DNA from: Siderastrea radians
Lineage: Eukaryota; Cnidaria; Anthozoa; Scleractinia; Rhizangiidae
Length of the DNA: 64,000 bases
Reading direction: 5' to 3'
Assembly (NCBI GenBank): GCA_964017195.1
Contig: OZ024900.1
Coordinates: 28,204,441 to 28,268,440, forward strand
Shown: positions 23,341-35,900 of the stretch, piece by piece
How the letters are laid out: every line of letters starts with the position of its first letter
Numbering within the stretch: position 1 is the first letter of the stretch
Position numbers and translations under genes: made by a program
The notes under the pieces: generated by a model
What the model saw: the letters and a program-made list of their open reading frames with translations, nothing else
Database searches by the model: none
What the model was told of the DNA's origin: nothing

Positions 23341-23963
23341 CTAAAATTTTTAGTCAAACCATAAGCCATACGATAAGTATTTTTTGGTTGAGGAAGACAG
23401 ATTGAATAGAAATACATTTAAATATAATCTTGAACTGTAAAATGCAAGGGTTTTTGTACAAAAATATATTTTAAAAAACGATAGAACAGCCTTTTTAAAA
23501 GTACAGCATTTCGAAAATTTTGAGTGTGAATCGTTTGAGCAATACGATCTCATTTTCGATCTCACTTAAAATATATTTAAAACTACAAACTGAAGCTTAT
23601 TCGAGGTAAAAATATATTTTAAAGCTGATAGAATAGCATTTCAAAGGCTAAATACTTACAGGTTGTGCAGATACGCCTGGGCGCCGCCATCTTGGAATTG
23701 ACTCATGGAAGAGTGGGAATGGGTACCAGTGTTTTTTAGCAGGGTCAGAAAAAAGCTTATTTGATCGGTTTATAAGGTGTTTATGGGTAGAATTGAAAGA
23801 TATAAGACTGAAACTGTTATTTACAATATGACAACGGCAATCTGAGTGATTAAAGGTATTAAATAGCACTTTTTAAAAGTAGCACCACAGGACAGCACAG
23901 GACACCCAGCAAAGGGAAATTTTCGCAAGTTTAATCCTCGTTATCTCCCTTCATAAGCATATC
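23341..23963 (-). promoter_or_regulatory. 5' UTR intron, noncoding first exon and likely promoter of the nuclease gene
   Basis: Read leftwards, CAAGATGGCGGCG (23678-23692) resembles the YY1-type element often found just downstream of animal promoters. It precedes a consensus donor GTAAGTATTT (exon end 23660). The intron 23341-23659 ends at the TTTTAG acceptor before the start codon. Within it, two diverged copies of an ATATATTTTAAA-CGATAGAA-type segment occur (about 23460-23500 and 23610-23650). The transcription start is not determinable. Confidence 0.5.
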
Positions 23964-24004
23964 TGCGTCGGGCACCCCCTCTAATATTTATAGTACTGCC
24001 GTAA

Positions 24005-24034
24005 GCTATTACTATTACTATTACTATTACTATT
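24005..24034. repeat. (ATTACT)n microsatellite
   Basis: Four to five near-perfect copies of TATTAC, just outside the right terminus of the composite element. Confidence 0.85.
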
Positions 24035-24224
24035 ATTTTTTTCTTTATTCTTTTTCAGAACCCCTAAAAAATGCCATGCCCCAATTTTTTTACTACACCC
24101 CAAAAAAAGGAAAAACCCTTTTTCAGACAGTTGATAGGTAAAAATTACCTAGGTTAAAAAATAACCTCGGTTAAAATAAAATTTACCTAGGTTGAAAAGA
24201 ATTACTTAAAGTTAAATTTGACCT

Positions 24225-24960
24225 GTAACATCTACAACTCGGCAATAATTGTGGCATTGGTTGGACTTCAAAACTGAAAAGACAAAGCTATACCAGAAAC
24301 TTGTACCATAAAAGTTGACAACTTGCTTTAAAGTAAGGGTACCCTATGGTAGCCAACATACCGTGTGGCACTACATTTTTGCGGGAGTTTAATCTTGCGG
24401 ATTGGCGTTTTTTTGTGTTTTGCGGGAACTAATTTTTGCGATTGGGAAAGACTGGTTTTTCTTGCAGGGAAATATTTTTTGTCAGTTCTGGAAGTCGCTT
24501 TCAAATAGACCTGATAACATTTTCTTTTTTTTATTTGAGCTCATGCAAAAGAAAGAAAGATGAAACAACATGCGAATGTTAAACAGATTAATCAGTGTCA
24601 CTCTTAGCGACTATTACAATGGATCGACAATAACTAGAGTACCACTTGGTGTATTATTCACCGAGTTATCTATACCATTTTCTCCTTCAGACCAGTATTT
24701 TTGTATATAATTTCTACAATGGAGTAATTTTTGCGGAAAAAAATGCGGTAATTTTTGTTTTGCGGGATCTTTTATTTTGCGGATCGCGAAAAAACCCGCA
24801 AAATCGCAAAAATTAGAACCCGTAAAAATTTAGTGCCATACGGTAGTCTTTGAACGATTTAACATTCTACTTGCTGTAGAAAAAATAGAAAAACAGATCC
24901 TCACACACGGCAAACAAGAACTTCAAGATCAATGACTCAGAACCATCCTCGGAGACCCAG
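24225..24960. repeat. dispersed repeat Z, copy 1, split by a MITE
   Basis: 24225-24358 (CAACTCGGCAATAATTGTGG ... GTAGCCAACA) and 24846-24935 (TCTTTGAACGATTTAAC ... CACACGGCAAAC) match 26210-26425, where the two parts are contiguous. The 483-bp MITE lies in between. Confidence 0.85.
24361..24843. mobile_element. 483-bp TA-flanked MITE (Tc1/mariner-like)
   Basis: The inverted ends are CCGTGTGGCACTACATTTTT and CCGTATGGCACTAAATTTTT, flanked by TA on both sides (24359-24360 and 24844-24845). The related repeat copy near 26330-26345 lacks the element and reads CACATTCTTT where this copy has CATA...TAGTCTTT, i.e. an empty site. The interior has repeated TTTTGCGGG/CCCGCAAAA words. No coding capacity. 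Confidence 0.92.
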
Positions 24961-25080
24961 GGGCAGCTTAAAGTCGGGACGACGGGATTTTCATGGGCGA
25001 AAGTTTACAACAAGAGCGGGAGAGCCCCTGGGCACTTACTCTTACCGATCCAGTTCCAGAAGCATTTGAATTCTCTCCTT

Positions 25081-25890
25081 CTGATTGGCCAGAAAAAATA
25101 TTTTTCTGGCCAATCAGCAAAGAGGAACAGCCGGACGACTCTCATGTCTTCTTACACGAGGTTGTTTTCCTCATCAATCGCCATAGTAGCGTGGCCCGTT
25201 TAACGGGAACATTTTGAGGAGAGCTTCAGAAAAAAATAATAATAAATAAACGGAGTCGAGGAAATCGCAAATTATAACGTGGTCGCAAGAAAACAAACAC
25301 TCACAGGGAATTTTTCACGGCGGACTTATCGAAGGTATCGCAAATTTTTAGAGCTAGCGACTTTCCCTTTCTCCAATGTAACTATTTATTTCTTCTTCGT
25401 TGATCTTCGTCTGAAACTTTGCATCTCTGATGCACGGGCCACGCAACTATGTTGATCGAGCGTGTCATGTCACGTACTAGAGAGAACTAGTTCTCTCTAG
25501 TACGTGACAAGCCCGTGGAGAGTTTTAGACGTCGTTCAACGAACAAGGAGAAATAATTAGTAACATCGTTTACTCGAGTAGCTATTAGCCTCATGCAACA
25601 CTTGAGAATAGCTCTAAAAATTTACAATACCTGCGATAAGTCGATCCGATCCTTCGTGAAGAATCCCGGTGAGTGTTTGTTTTCTTCCGGCCACGTTATA
25701 GTTTGCGATTTCTTCGACTTCGTTTATTTATTTAGTATTTATTTGCTTATTTTTTATTTGAAGCTGTCCTCAAAAATGTTCCCGTTGAACGGGCCACGCT
25801 ACTACAGCGATCGATGAGGAAAACAACCTCGTGTAAGAAAACATGAGAGTTGCCCGGCTGTTCCTCTTCACTGATTGGCCAGAAAAAAAT
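25081..25890. mobile_element. fold-back element with long inverted arms
   Basis: The outer left arm (CTGGCCAATCAG, GAGGAACAGCCG, ACTCTCATG, ACACGAGGTTGTTTTCCTCATC, GTGGCCCGTTTAACGGGAAC) recurs as its reverse complement at 25780-25890. Similarity continues inward with indels to a central 42-bp perfect palindrome. Such large inverted-arm structures occur in Foldback-type or MITE elements. No protein is recognisable. Confidence 0.8.
25468..25509. repeat. 42-bp perfect palindrome
   Basis: GTCACGTACTAGAGAGAACT followed immediately by its reverse complement, plus one further matching base on each side. There is no spacer. It sits at the symmetry centre of the fold-back element 25081-25890. Confidence 0.97.
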
Positions 25891-25904
25891 CAGGCAAAAC
25901 AAAC

Positions 25905-26215
25905 AAAAGCACAAACCAAAAAAGGGGGAGTTGTCATGGTCGTGGTCGCTTCATGCTACGGAGCCTCATGACTCCTTCAATCGAGCTGAAGTTGTTGCAC
26001 CATTGCGATGTTATCTTTCTCTTTATTTTTTCTCTCGTCTTTCACTACCTCAAATCCCCCGCTATCACAAAGGGATACTGAATCACTTCCCTTGGGCTTG
26101 CTTATTATTCCACCCTCATATTCTACTGCCTATCGCAAACTCTCGAATCCTTTGCCATCTTGAACAAAGTCGGTGTGACTTCCCGTGGCCTTTATGTAAT
26201 TAACTCGGTGTCTAC
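25905..26215. repeat. dispersed repeat Y, copy 2
   Basis: Direct copy of 1275-1590, adjoining the fold-back element on its left and repeat Z on its right. Confidence 0.8.
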
Positions 26216-26425
26216 AACTCGGCAATAATTGTGGCTTTGGTTGGACGACAAAACTGAAAAGACATTAAGCTATACCAGAAACTTGTACCATAAAAGTTTG
26301 CATTTAGTTTTAATGTAAGGGTACCCTATGGTAGCCAACACATTCTTTGAACGATTTAACGTTCTACTTACTATAAAAAAAATAGTAAAAGAGATCCCCA
26401 CACACGGCAAACGAGAAGATCAATG
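26208..26425. repeat. dispersed repeat Z, copy 2 (MITE-free)
   Basis: Uninterrupted copy of the 24225-24960 repeat. It serves as the empty site for the TA-flanked MITE. Confidence 0.85.
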
Positions 26426-26841
26426 TCAGAACGATTAAAAAAAACTGCAAATAAATTCTCACGTTGTTGACAAACACGAAAACAGGCCTTCTTACGTTGA
26501 AAACGTTAAACTACAGAGGGAAAATGGAAAGGAATGACGGGAAATAGCTATAATCACGTGGTCATTTTGCCGTTCGTGTTTGCTGTACGGTGATGCCTTA
26601 TTACTGTACATACAAATGTATAGAGCAGGCAACACAAGCTAGTCAGGACAGTCAGTCATATCAATGTAACATGGTCCACAAAATAAAACTTTAACTCCAA
26701 TCTGACTACCTTGAATCGCCACTCTCCCCAACAATTTGTCGTTTCCCTCGAAAATCTGAGATAGCGAGGTCTACTGTATTTGTTAAACACATGTAAGTCT
26801 AATTTTTTTTTTGGTTAACTAGAAGAAAAAGTCATAAATTC

Positions 26842-27625
26842 CTGCCCCGTTTTCTTGGCGAAGAGATAAAAACTAGGAACAAGGTTAAGTTCACTTGGGC
26901 GTGTTGTCAGCTGTGCTTGTGAGCAAAAGTTTGGTTTCGCGTTCTGTCAACTCACATCCTTTATCTGTGAAATGGAAGACGACAACAATGCATTTTAGCT
27001 TCGGTTCTCGAAAAGTATTTGTGAAAATTTAATCCTTGCCCAGTTGTTCGAAAGCCGGTTAGCATTACCCTCGGATTAAGTGTTAATCTAGGTTTAATTT
27101 CTGGTTCTCATGTTTGAAAGCGTTCTCACTGTCAAATAGATAATTTGAGAACGGTAAAAGTCGAATCATAGGCTAAAAGAATTAGCTGAAATCTGCTTTA
27201 TTAACGTATAGTTTTGATTTTTAAGTTGGCACTTATCCCGGGTTAACGCGTCCTTGTGCTTTGAACAACCTGCTCCTGGGCATTAAACGTGTAACTAATA
27301 GTAAGGAAACAAACGACCAGTAATGTAGAAAACTCAACTCCTTCCCCCATGTCCTACCTTCTCTTACAACCATAAGGTTTTCCCAAAACCCGGTCGACAC
27401 TGATTTGTGTAACACTGCAAGCCAGTTATTACAGCTCTCAGTTTCATCCCACAGAGTCAAAGCTTGATGTTATTCCATGTTAATTTGTTTGACGAAAAAC
27501 ATTCAAGTGAAAGCTATTCAATTGAGCACTACTGACATCCTAAGAAGACCACTTTGACTTAATATATCCAGCTTTAACAATCAAGCAGGCAATTAATGCT
27601 CATATTGTCTTGTCTGATTTTCATT
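26842..27625. repeat. dispersed repeat X, copy 2
   Basis: Direct copy of 1-800. The short signal-peptide-like frame of copy 1 is frameshifted here. Confidence 0.8.
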
Positions 27626-28756
27626 TATTTAGATTTCTTGTTTTTTATTTTTGTTAGCTTTGCGGGCTTGGTGGAGCTCAAGTTTCTTCTTTTTCCCCTG
27701 CGCACGCTTTAAGGATCGCCACTTTGCTTACTACGTTGCACTGCCTTTGCGAACGTTTTGGAATCTGCTGCACTCAGAATTCGATGTTGCGACGGAACTC
27801 GCATTCGCGAATTACATTATTCGCTCTCTTGCCGTTGTGGCTCATTGGCAATTTATTGGGAAAAATCTATTCGAATTTGCATTCGCTAATAAAAATCGAT
27901 TGGCATTCGCTGAAATCCTTTCTTAGTAATTTGAATGCGATCTTTACACAGCAGACAGGGACTGAGCGATTCCGAATGAATTTAAACCGATGCGACTGAA
28001 ACATTTATACGATGCTGACATCAACTTGATTATTTTTGTCTTTTTTGTGGTAGCAACACCGTACACCATATCACTTCAGTCAGCGCCGGAGAACGGAGGA
28101 AAGGCAGAACTACAACAGTGGATATGTATTTCAGGAACCCCTTGCAAGAAGCCTTCTTTGCATTGTTTTGAATTCTCCAAGCTAGCACGTACCACATATG
28201 GTTGGCTGTCACATCTGTCGGGAATCAACTGCAAAAGGAATTGGGCTTTAGAGCGACGTAAAATACGTCAACTCATGCCACGTCTATCGCGTTGTCCTTT
28301 GTTGATTATTTCATCGTCTTGAATATTTTTTGGCAATTTCACTTCAACGGGCGGTTGCGATAAAAGAAATGTCACGGCGCGTAGCTGGATTTGAATGGAA
28401 GGCAACAATTCGAGCGTTCCAGATTTTGGTAAAAGCAGGACGACACATCAAAACTTGCTTTAATTTCAGCTGAACTTGATTTTGCTCCCGGAATTGAAAC
28501 GGAATAAGAGGGCCAGATAAGTTTATCAACACGCAGAATACTTTTCACGGAGGCGTGACCATCAACCAAAATCTTGCGCTATGATTGGCTTATTATAACT
28601 TTTGGAAAAGTTTGTTGGGTGGCCACGGTAATACGCGCCGCACTATAAATGTGGCAATGATTTATCCCTTCATCACAGGTAACTTTTATCAATTGCGTTG
28701 CAATGAATTTGAACTGGCAATTTTGTATTTTTTGCCCAAAATTTCCTGACATCACG
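27626..28756. other. unassigned sequence 3' of the SLC22 gene
   Basis: Short overlapping frames on both strands (for example 27651-27926 and 27990-28322 plus) have no recognisable motif. It may contain the 3' UTR of the transporter gene at its right edge. Confidence 0.4.
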
Positions 28757-29941
28757 TTAAAATACACTGTGATGGAAACTAAAATACTGATCAATAAAAA
28801 GGACTATAAAGTTATGTATACCTTCCTTCTCAACTGTATCCTCAAATACTTCAGCGGTGCTTTTTCCCAGGGTCTCAGGAAGAACCCAACACATGATAGC
28901 ACCAATGAACGACAAGCCGCCCATGACGGCAAACGGCAAGATGGAGTTTATGCGCGTCATTTGAACGACAAACGGTGCACAGGCAGCGCCGATACGACTT
29001 GCGATATACACCATGCCCATGCCACTATTCCTAGAAAAAAGGTAGTTGAAAAAGTCACAGTTTAGAATGATGTAGCATGCATAGCGGGCATCTGAGTTGC
29101 AGTGTTGGACTGTCGGGGGTACACAAAGTGATGCTTCTAGATATGAAAGAGGGATTAAGCCTAAATCCAGACGGGAAATTCCATCAGGCTGAAACTTTCA
29201 ATACCCGGTTGTCGTCTGCATTTGCAACGTAACTAATAACCCTAGTCAGACCGGGAAGGGGAGAGATTGTGCCCGCACTGACTTTGGGCATTTATAACTT
29301 TTTTCCATAAGCAAGCTAAACCAGCCAAACTTGGTCACTGTTCCTATAATTTACCTGGGAACAATTTGGCATAGTAAGTGCTTGTCCATCATGTTTGATG
29401 TTACCATGGCAACCACTTTTTGACAGGCAATTTTTTCAGAATTTAGCATTTTCACCTTTTCATTGAAAAATTGTAACTTTTCTGAAGTAAGGTTTACATT
29501 TTCATATCATTTCCGTGTTCTTTTATTGTTTTGGGTTGCTCTTTAGTCTAATTCGGCAAATTTCAAGGGTTCTGGAAAAATCAAGAAATCCAAGATGGCG
29601 GATCCAAGATGATTGCCATTTTAGCACCTGACGTAATTATTACGTCATATGTCGTCATCAGCTTATGTTGCGGACTTCAAAGGAAACATTGGACGTATTA
29701 TCTGCCATCCAAGTTTCGTTGTCATAACTTTAATATTCTCGGAGCTAGGAGGTGGGGGCCGAATCAGCACTTCCCCCCGGTCCTGGAAGACCAAAAAAAC
29801 CCGGTCTGAATAGGGTTCATTATTTCATATTGCATCGAAGTCCTTAAAATATAGAGAAAATTCTTGATATTTCAATGTTCGATTATTAATTACTCAAAGG
29901 TAGATAAGATCGACACTGCTTTTAAGATGCAATAATTGTAA

Positions 29942-29972
<31 letters not shown>

Positions 29973-32900
29973 ACAGAAATAAATAAATAAATAAATAAAT
30001 AACCTCACCTCACCACTGTTGGGAAGAGTTCGGCAGAAAAAATGAACAACGTGTCGAACGAAGTGGTGATGAACAGTTTACCAAGCGAGCCAAACGTTAC
30101 ACGACCAGCAATGAAGCCTTAAAAATAACACCAAAATCAAATAAACAACTGCAACAAACATCAGAACAGAACATTTAAAGAGTTTTAATGACGCATGCAT
30201 GATATCAAACTTTTAAATTGTTACCAGAAAGTATGAGCAAATAACAACAATTAAAGCTTGAGGTCGAAAAGAATTGAAAAAGGGTGGATTGGTTACCAAA
30301 ACAGACTATAAATTTTTCTCAGAACATTAATGTTACAGAGATTTACCGCACTTTTCCTAGACATTCTTTTAGAAAAGTTGCAACTCGCATTTTTGCAAAC
30401 CAGTGTGGGGAATCCTAGATAGTTATGGATGGCCCCAAAGGATATGCGTTTTCAGTCTTTTCAGATAAATAAAGCCTGGTTTCTATATTATCGCTACGAT
30501 CGCTACCAAAAAAGTTGAGCGGTCGTGGCGACTTTGATCGCTGAGGAGTTTCCATATAGGCTGCTTTCCATACGATTGCTGTGATTGTTACGATCGCTAA
30601 AAAGTGGTTTCAACACAATCGCAACGAATGTCGAACGTTTTTGCCAGCGATCGCAGCGAGCGCAGCGATCATATGGAAAACAGCCTTAAGGTTAAATTAT
30701 GCAGGTTTCAAGTTTTCGAAATGGCGGTATGGAAAATCATGCATTTTGGTTTGGGAAACGATCAAGATTTTGGGATCTTAAAGTCTGTGCCAGACAAATT
30801 CAGAGGAGGTTTTTAATGCTATTTGACTTTTTCAGTTTTTGACTGAGCGATTGACATAACGTGATGAGACACCTCGAAAAAAAGACATGACATGACATGA
30901 CCTGGAAGACTGACTGAAAAAATTCCTACATCTTAACTCCGTAAAGTTTCCAAAGACACCTCAGATAAGGACCCCCTTAAATTAAGATTTGTTTGGTAAT
31001 GAATCCGTGGCGGGTATGTACTTTTTGTTTTGAGGATAGGTGTCGGAATCCGTAAAGGGACAAACCCTCTCCTGTTTCTTCTTTTTTCTGGTATACATGG
31101 CATAAAATGACAAAACAAGGCTTACTGGTTCACATAAAATCCTCCATCCTAAATACCTGACTTGTTAAAGACACCCCAAAAAAGGTCGTCCGAAAAAAAA
31201 ATTTGCTTGGAGATAGATCCCTAGAGGCTATTGTACTTTATTTTGATGATAGATGTCGGAAGTGTGTAAGGAAACACCCTTACTTCCTCTGTAATTCATA
31301 TATAAAAAAACAGCTTATAAGTTACAGCGAACTAGTTACCTGTGTTGTTTGTTCCCGCTGGGATTAAAGAAACTGCCAAAGCTGAAATTCCGGCAGCAAT
31401 CATGTAACCTACCGCAGTCTTCTTACGGCCAAACCTTTAAAGGAAGACCAACGAAATTTAATTCTTCATTTAATGTTTCTAAAAACATATTATGTGATTT
31501 TATTGTATTTTATTTTCCAACAACACACAAAAAAGGGTTCTTAACAAAATCTCAGCCTTAGTTATTTTCTTAACATATTCTGAAAATTTCGCCAATTTCA
31601 GCCTCAATATTCTTATATAAAAAAAAGGAAAAAAAAGATACGGTAAATTTCATGATCACTATTAATGTATTGTACTTTTAAGACATTTATCTGTCTTGGA
31701 CTAAAATCGCCAGGAGATTGGCTAAATCTATCAACTTCCTGTTTTCCAAATTTGGAGGGAAACGGAAGTAACACAAATTTCTGAGAGTTTTGGATTTTAT
31801 GGGTCCGATTCGACCCATATCCCAGTTGCGTGATTGATATGAGTTTTAAGAAATCAAACATCAGACTATAAATACATCATGACCCGTAAATCCATTTCTT
31901 TCGATAGTATAACACATCGATATTATCTTGAGTTAAATGAGACACATTCACCTATTGCAGTTGTCAATAACCAATATATTTGCAGGGATTTCCACCAAGC
32001 TTGTCAGCACAAAGTTCAGGTAGATGCTTCCACCAAATTCTCCTGAGCTCATAGAAAGCCCGTAATACACCATACCATTCACAAGCCTGAAATGAAACAA
32101 AAGAGTGATGGTACATTAACAGCTCAAAGAAAATACGCTGTGCTAGATTTACATGATCGGATCTTCTGAGAATCACTTATTATTTGAAACACTACGATAA
32201 AACCGTTTTACTCACCAAGCATAGATCTGGATGAGCGACAGTTTCGCCATCTTCCATGTTTTAAAGAGTTCCAAGACACCTTTGCTGTCCGTTTTCTCGG
32301 GAACATGAAGGTCTTCCATCGGCATTTCTTTCTTGTTTACCTTCGCCACTTTTTCTAAAATTTCTCGAGCTTCATCTTTTCTTCCATTGACAAGAAGCCA
32401 TCTGACGGATTCTGGAATAAACCTTTAGAATAAAAAAAAAAATGGAAATTGAAATTTACTTCGTATAATTTTTGGTTCTTGGTGTTTTCGCTCATGTGAA
32501 CGGTAGGAAAAAGGAGCGAACGCTCAAACCTTGAACCAAATTCTTATTTCATTTTCCCTTAAAATTTAAAAGAAATGACTGCAGAGAATTCCCGTAAATA
32601 CGACCAGGTGCAGTGGCAGTGTTAACTTACTATAGCTTACCAGAGGAAGGAAGACCAACAAAAAAGCACTAGACATGGCAGAAAAAGAGCATTATGTTAA
32701 TTTAGTTATGTTGAGAAGAAGGCGAAATGAACTAGCTACTAGCTACTAGCTAGAGTTAAAAAAAACATTTCCTGAAAAAAGGGAACTTTAAGCTCGGTCG
32801 TAAAATTTTGAGTCGCCCCCCCCCCCCCCCCCCCTGAAGAAAAAAAAACGAACCCCGTCGCATCACGCTTTTATAACGGCTGGGCTACTAGCTCGTGACG

Positions 32901-35900
32901 AGCATGTACAGGGTCATATATACTACAGTCATTATGACTACCCGTTCACTGGCAACACGTCTGACTTACAACAAAGAAAACAAACAATCTAAAACTGAAG
33001 TGAGGCTTTAAGTTATTTTCCGTCACATGTGTTAAATACGTTAATAATACCGCTAGGAGCAAGCATTTTAGTTTGGATACAGTTGAAGGACTTATTAAGA
33101 AGTGGGAAAGTCTGGAAGCAAGTGAAGTAAATCTATTTCGAGAATTACGGTAAGCTTCTCCGCCCCCTTTTCCTCGCTCTTGTCTGGTTATCAATATTAG
33201 TATTGTTATTGTTAGTTGTTTATCTATAATTAATTAATCTTTATAGAGCTCGCCCTTTTTTGTTTGCTCCGGGCCCAACCTGGTATCTATGTCTTATGTG
33301 CAAAACTTCGACTTACTTCCAGAAAAATAGGACAAAGATCCATGGAGCTGATGACAGGATCACCAGTATGCGCCAGTTACGTACAAAATATGCCTTAAGT
33401 GCCAAAATAAGCAGTGCTCCTGTGAAATAAATCCAGACCAGGGTCCCTGACAGTGCACGCTTCTCAGGCCCTACCAGTTCAGTCGCCAGGACGAACATTG
33501 ACAGAAAACAGCCAGCTTCAAAAAATCCGATGATACCGCGACAGAGAAGGACAGCCCACGACGATCGTGCAAATGCCATTGCAAACGTTACGACCAACAC
33601 CACACACATGGAAGGGAAGAGAACACTTTTGCGGCCATATTTGTCAGCAAGGAAACCTAGAATGATCGAGCCAAGCGCCAAACCGAAAAACAGCATAGAG
33701 TCTGATAACCAAGCAAGGTAGCCCTGGTTGCATACTAAGTCAAACTGTAGAAGCAAATCATAGGAGAATGTTTTGATACTGTTTGTTTTTGGTACGTTTG
33801 TAAGAAGAAGTTGATGACAAATATGCTTTTATTGCCCCTTTTTATCTATGGAAAAAGAAAACAAATACCAAAAAAAAAAAAAAAGACTGATCATAAGCTA
33901 AGAGCACGCAGACATTAACTGGGCTCAACATGAGATCTATAGGTGACTACACCAATTATCTTCGATGACAGATAGCCGCCAGGGCCAGGGAAATGATCGA
34001 AGTGAAAGGTTATATGGATGGTGGCCTGAAGCGGGGCGGGGGGGGGGGGATTGTATTTGTCGTGCGTTTGTGCAGGGAGGTGTCGCTGGCCACCCTGTAA
34101 ACCTTGGCCCTTTTTAAAGACACTAACAGTTTTCCAAACCTATTTACTACAAGGAATTGCTTCATTTTGTGGCTTCAATTTATTGTTTGATTTTGTCTTG
34201 CGCCGGTGACGGAGCCCATGACAGATTGCTGTGCAAAGAAAATATATATTAAAAAGGTTCTTACATAAGACCTTCGTTTGTGATAAACTTCAAGCAGTTC
34301 CAAAAGGATTATACCGTTTAAATTTTACTATGCAAAATTGTATATCCTGCCTAAAAGAGAAACCCTGGGGACCATACCCAGTCCAGAACCGACAAAAAAG
34401 AGTTATCCCCCGGAGAGGGTTGTAAAATAAGAAAGCAATTGAACGTGTCACGGCAAATAAATTAGCCTTAACGAGAAATGAATAAACGGTGAGTTTCTAA
34501 AGAAACTGCCGTGCTACGTCTGTTAGGAAGTGAAACGCGAAAGATTGGATTTATCAACTGAGTTGATAAGGTATATCCCTAGATGTTTTTCTTTTGAGTT
34601 CATGATAACGTAATCTGCATAATCTGTAGACGAATTGATAAAAGTTTTTAAACAACATACATTTATAAGAATAACTGCCAATCACGCGAAATAACCCTTA
34701 AAATAACTAAGCGGCCTCAAATGTATTATTTTTGTACCGCTCAAATTTATGGAGACAAAGAACTGAGAACAGAGAAAACTGATCGACTACTCACATGCAT
34801 CAGCTCAAGACAATTTGTGGTTACAGTAATTGGTTGTTAACCGATAGCAGTAATCTCACTGAAAACTTGAACTGGTCTCATGACAGTATAATTTGAGTGG
34901 AGGATAGGTTATTTCGTGATATGACACATAACTTCATATTTCTTTGGCGTTATACGGTAACACGTAAAGGTTTTATCGAGAAGTGGTCATTCGTTATTTG
35001 TTCTTATCATTATCCGTGAGGCAAGAACTGAGTTTAAGTTTGTGATTTTGCACTCACCGACCAATGAATAATGAGGAACGAAAATTTTAAGACAGGAAGA
35101 GTTGACAACATAAATTGGCAACCGTTAAGAAATCGTGGTGGTGAATGATCTTACCAAACATTAGGCTCGCAAAATTTCAGCTGAATTGTAAACGTCTCGC
35201 AGTCTCGTTTTTAAGCGATTCTTTGCGTCTCGGAGTCTCGAATTTTTGGTAAAACAGTCTCGACGTCTCGATGTATTTGGACCTAGCCGTCTCAGGATCT
35301 CGATCTTTTTTGTGAACCCACCTGGAATCTTAACATTTTAGAAGCCTATAAAATGAATCTCGAAGTTCTGATGTGCTTAGGTAACATCTTCAGTAATGCC
35401 CGAAACTAATCTGAAAGTCTTGGGTTCGAAATTTTATGTCCTAAAAAGTTTTGAGCTTGCATTTAGAAAACTCTATAAGCTCGGTCTTGCAATTTAAAAC
35501 TTTGATGGATCTCGGGCCCGAACAAAGAAGCGATCATCTCACCCTCTCGTAAAGTCTCGAATTTACCATTCGTCACCCCTAGAAATAAAAAAGGTGACAT
35601 TTCATGTGTAGCCTGTTCAGGGGGGAGGGTATTCCCATATATATGCTATAGGGGTATCTGTAACTTTAAAGGGTATAATTTCAAGCAGCTTAGTATGGGA
35701 TAAGGTATCGAAATTAGAAAGATTTGTACTAGAACAGGGTATCATTTTTCGGGAAACTTTTGAGTTGTATAAAGACGATTTAATCTAGAATAGGGATTGA
35801 CACGTGGCGCGTCTGAGGTGCGGGACCCTGTTAACTCTAACTGACTATATTACTGATTTTTGACAGAAGGTTACAGGATTTAGGTAGGTGATAAGTGAGA

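Larger units (their letters stand above)
3596..23981 (-). mobile_element. composite TIR element carrying a FEN1/PIN-like nuclease gene, interrupted by a second element
   Basis: Both ends carry an inverted repeat: GAGGGGGTGCCCATCGCA at 3596-3613, and the reverse complement of GAGGGGGTGCCCGACGCA at 23964-23981 (16 of 18 identical). The flanks TAATACTA (3588-3595) and TAATATTT (23982-23989) fit an 8-bp target duplication with two changes. Between the ends a single multi-exon gene is encoded leftwards, with a promoter-like region and noncoding first exon next to the right end. Removing the 13.8 kb insertion at 9030-22856 leaves about 6.56 kb, a normal transposon size. The gene contains no DDE transposase that I recognise. 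The superfamily is not assigned: an 8-bp duplication occurs in hAT, P and Zisupton-like elements, but the coding content does not match these as I know them. Confidence 0.65.
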
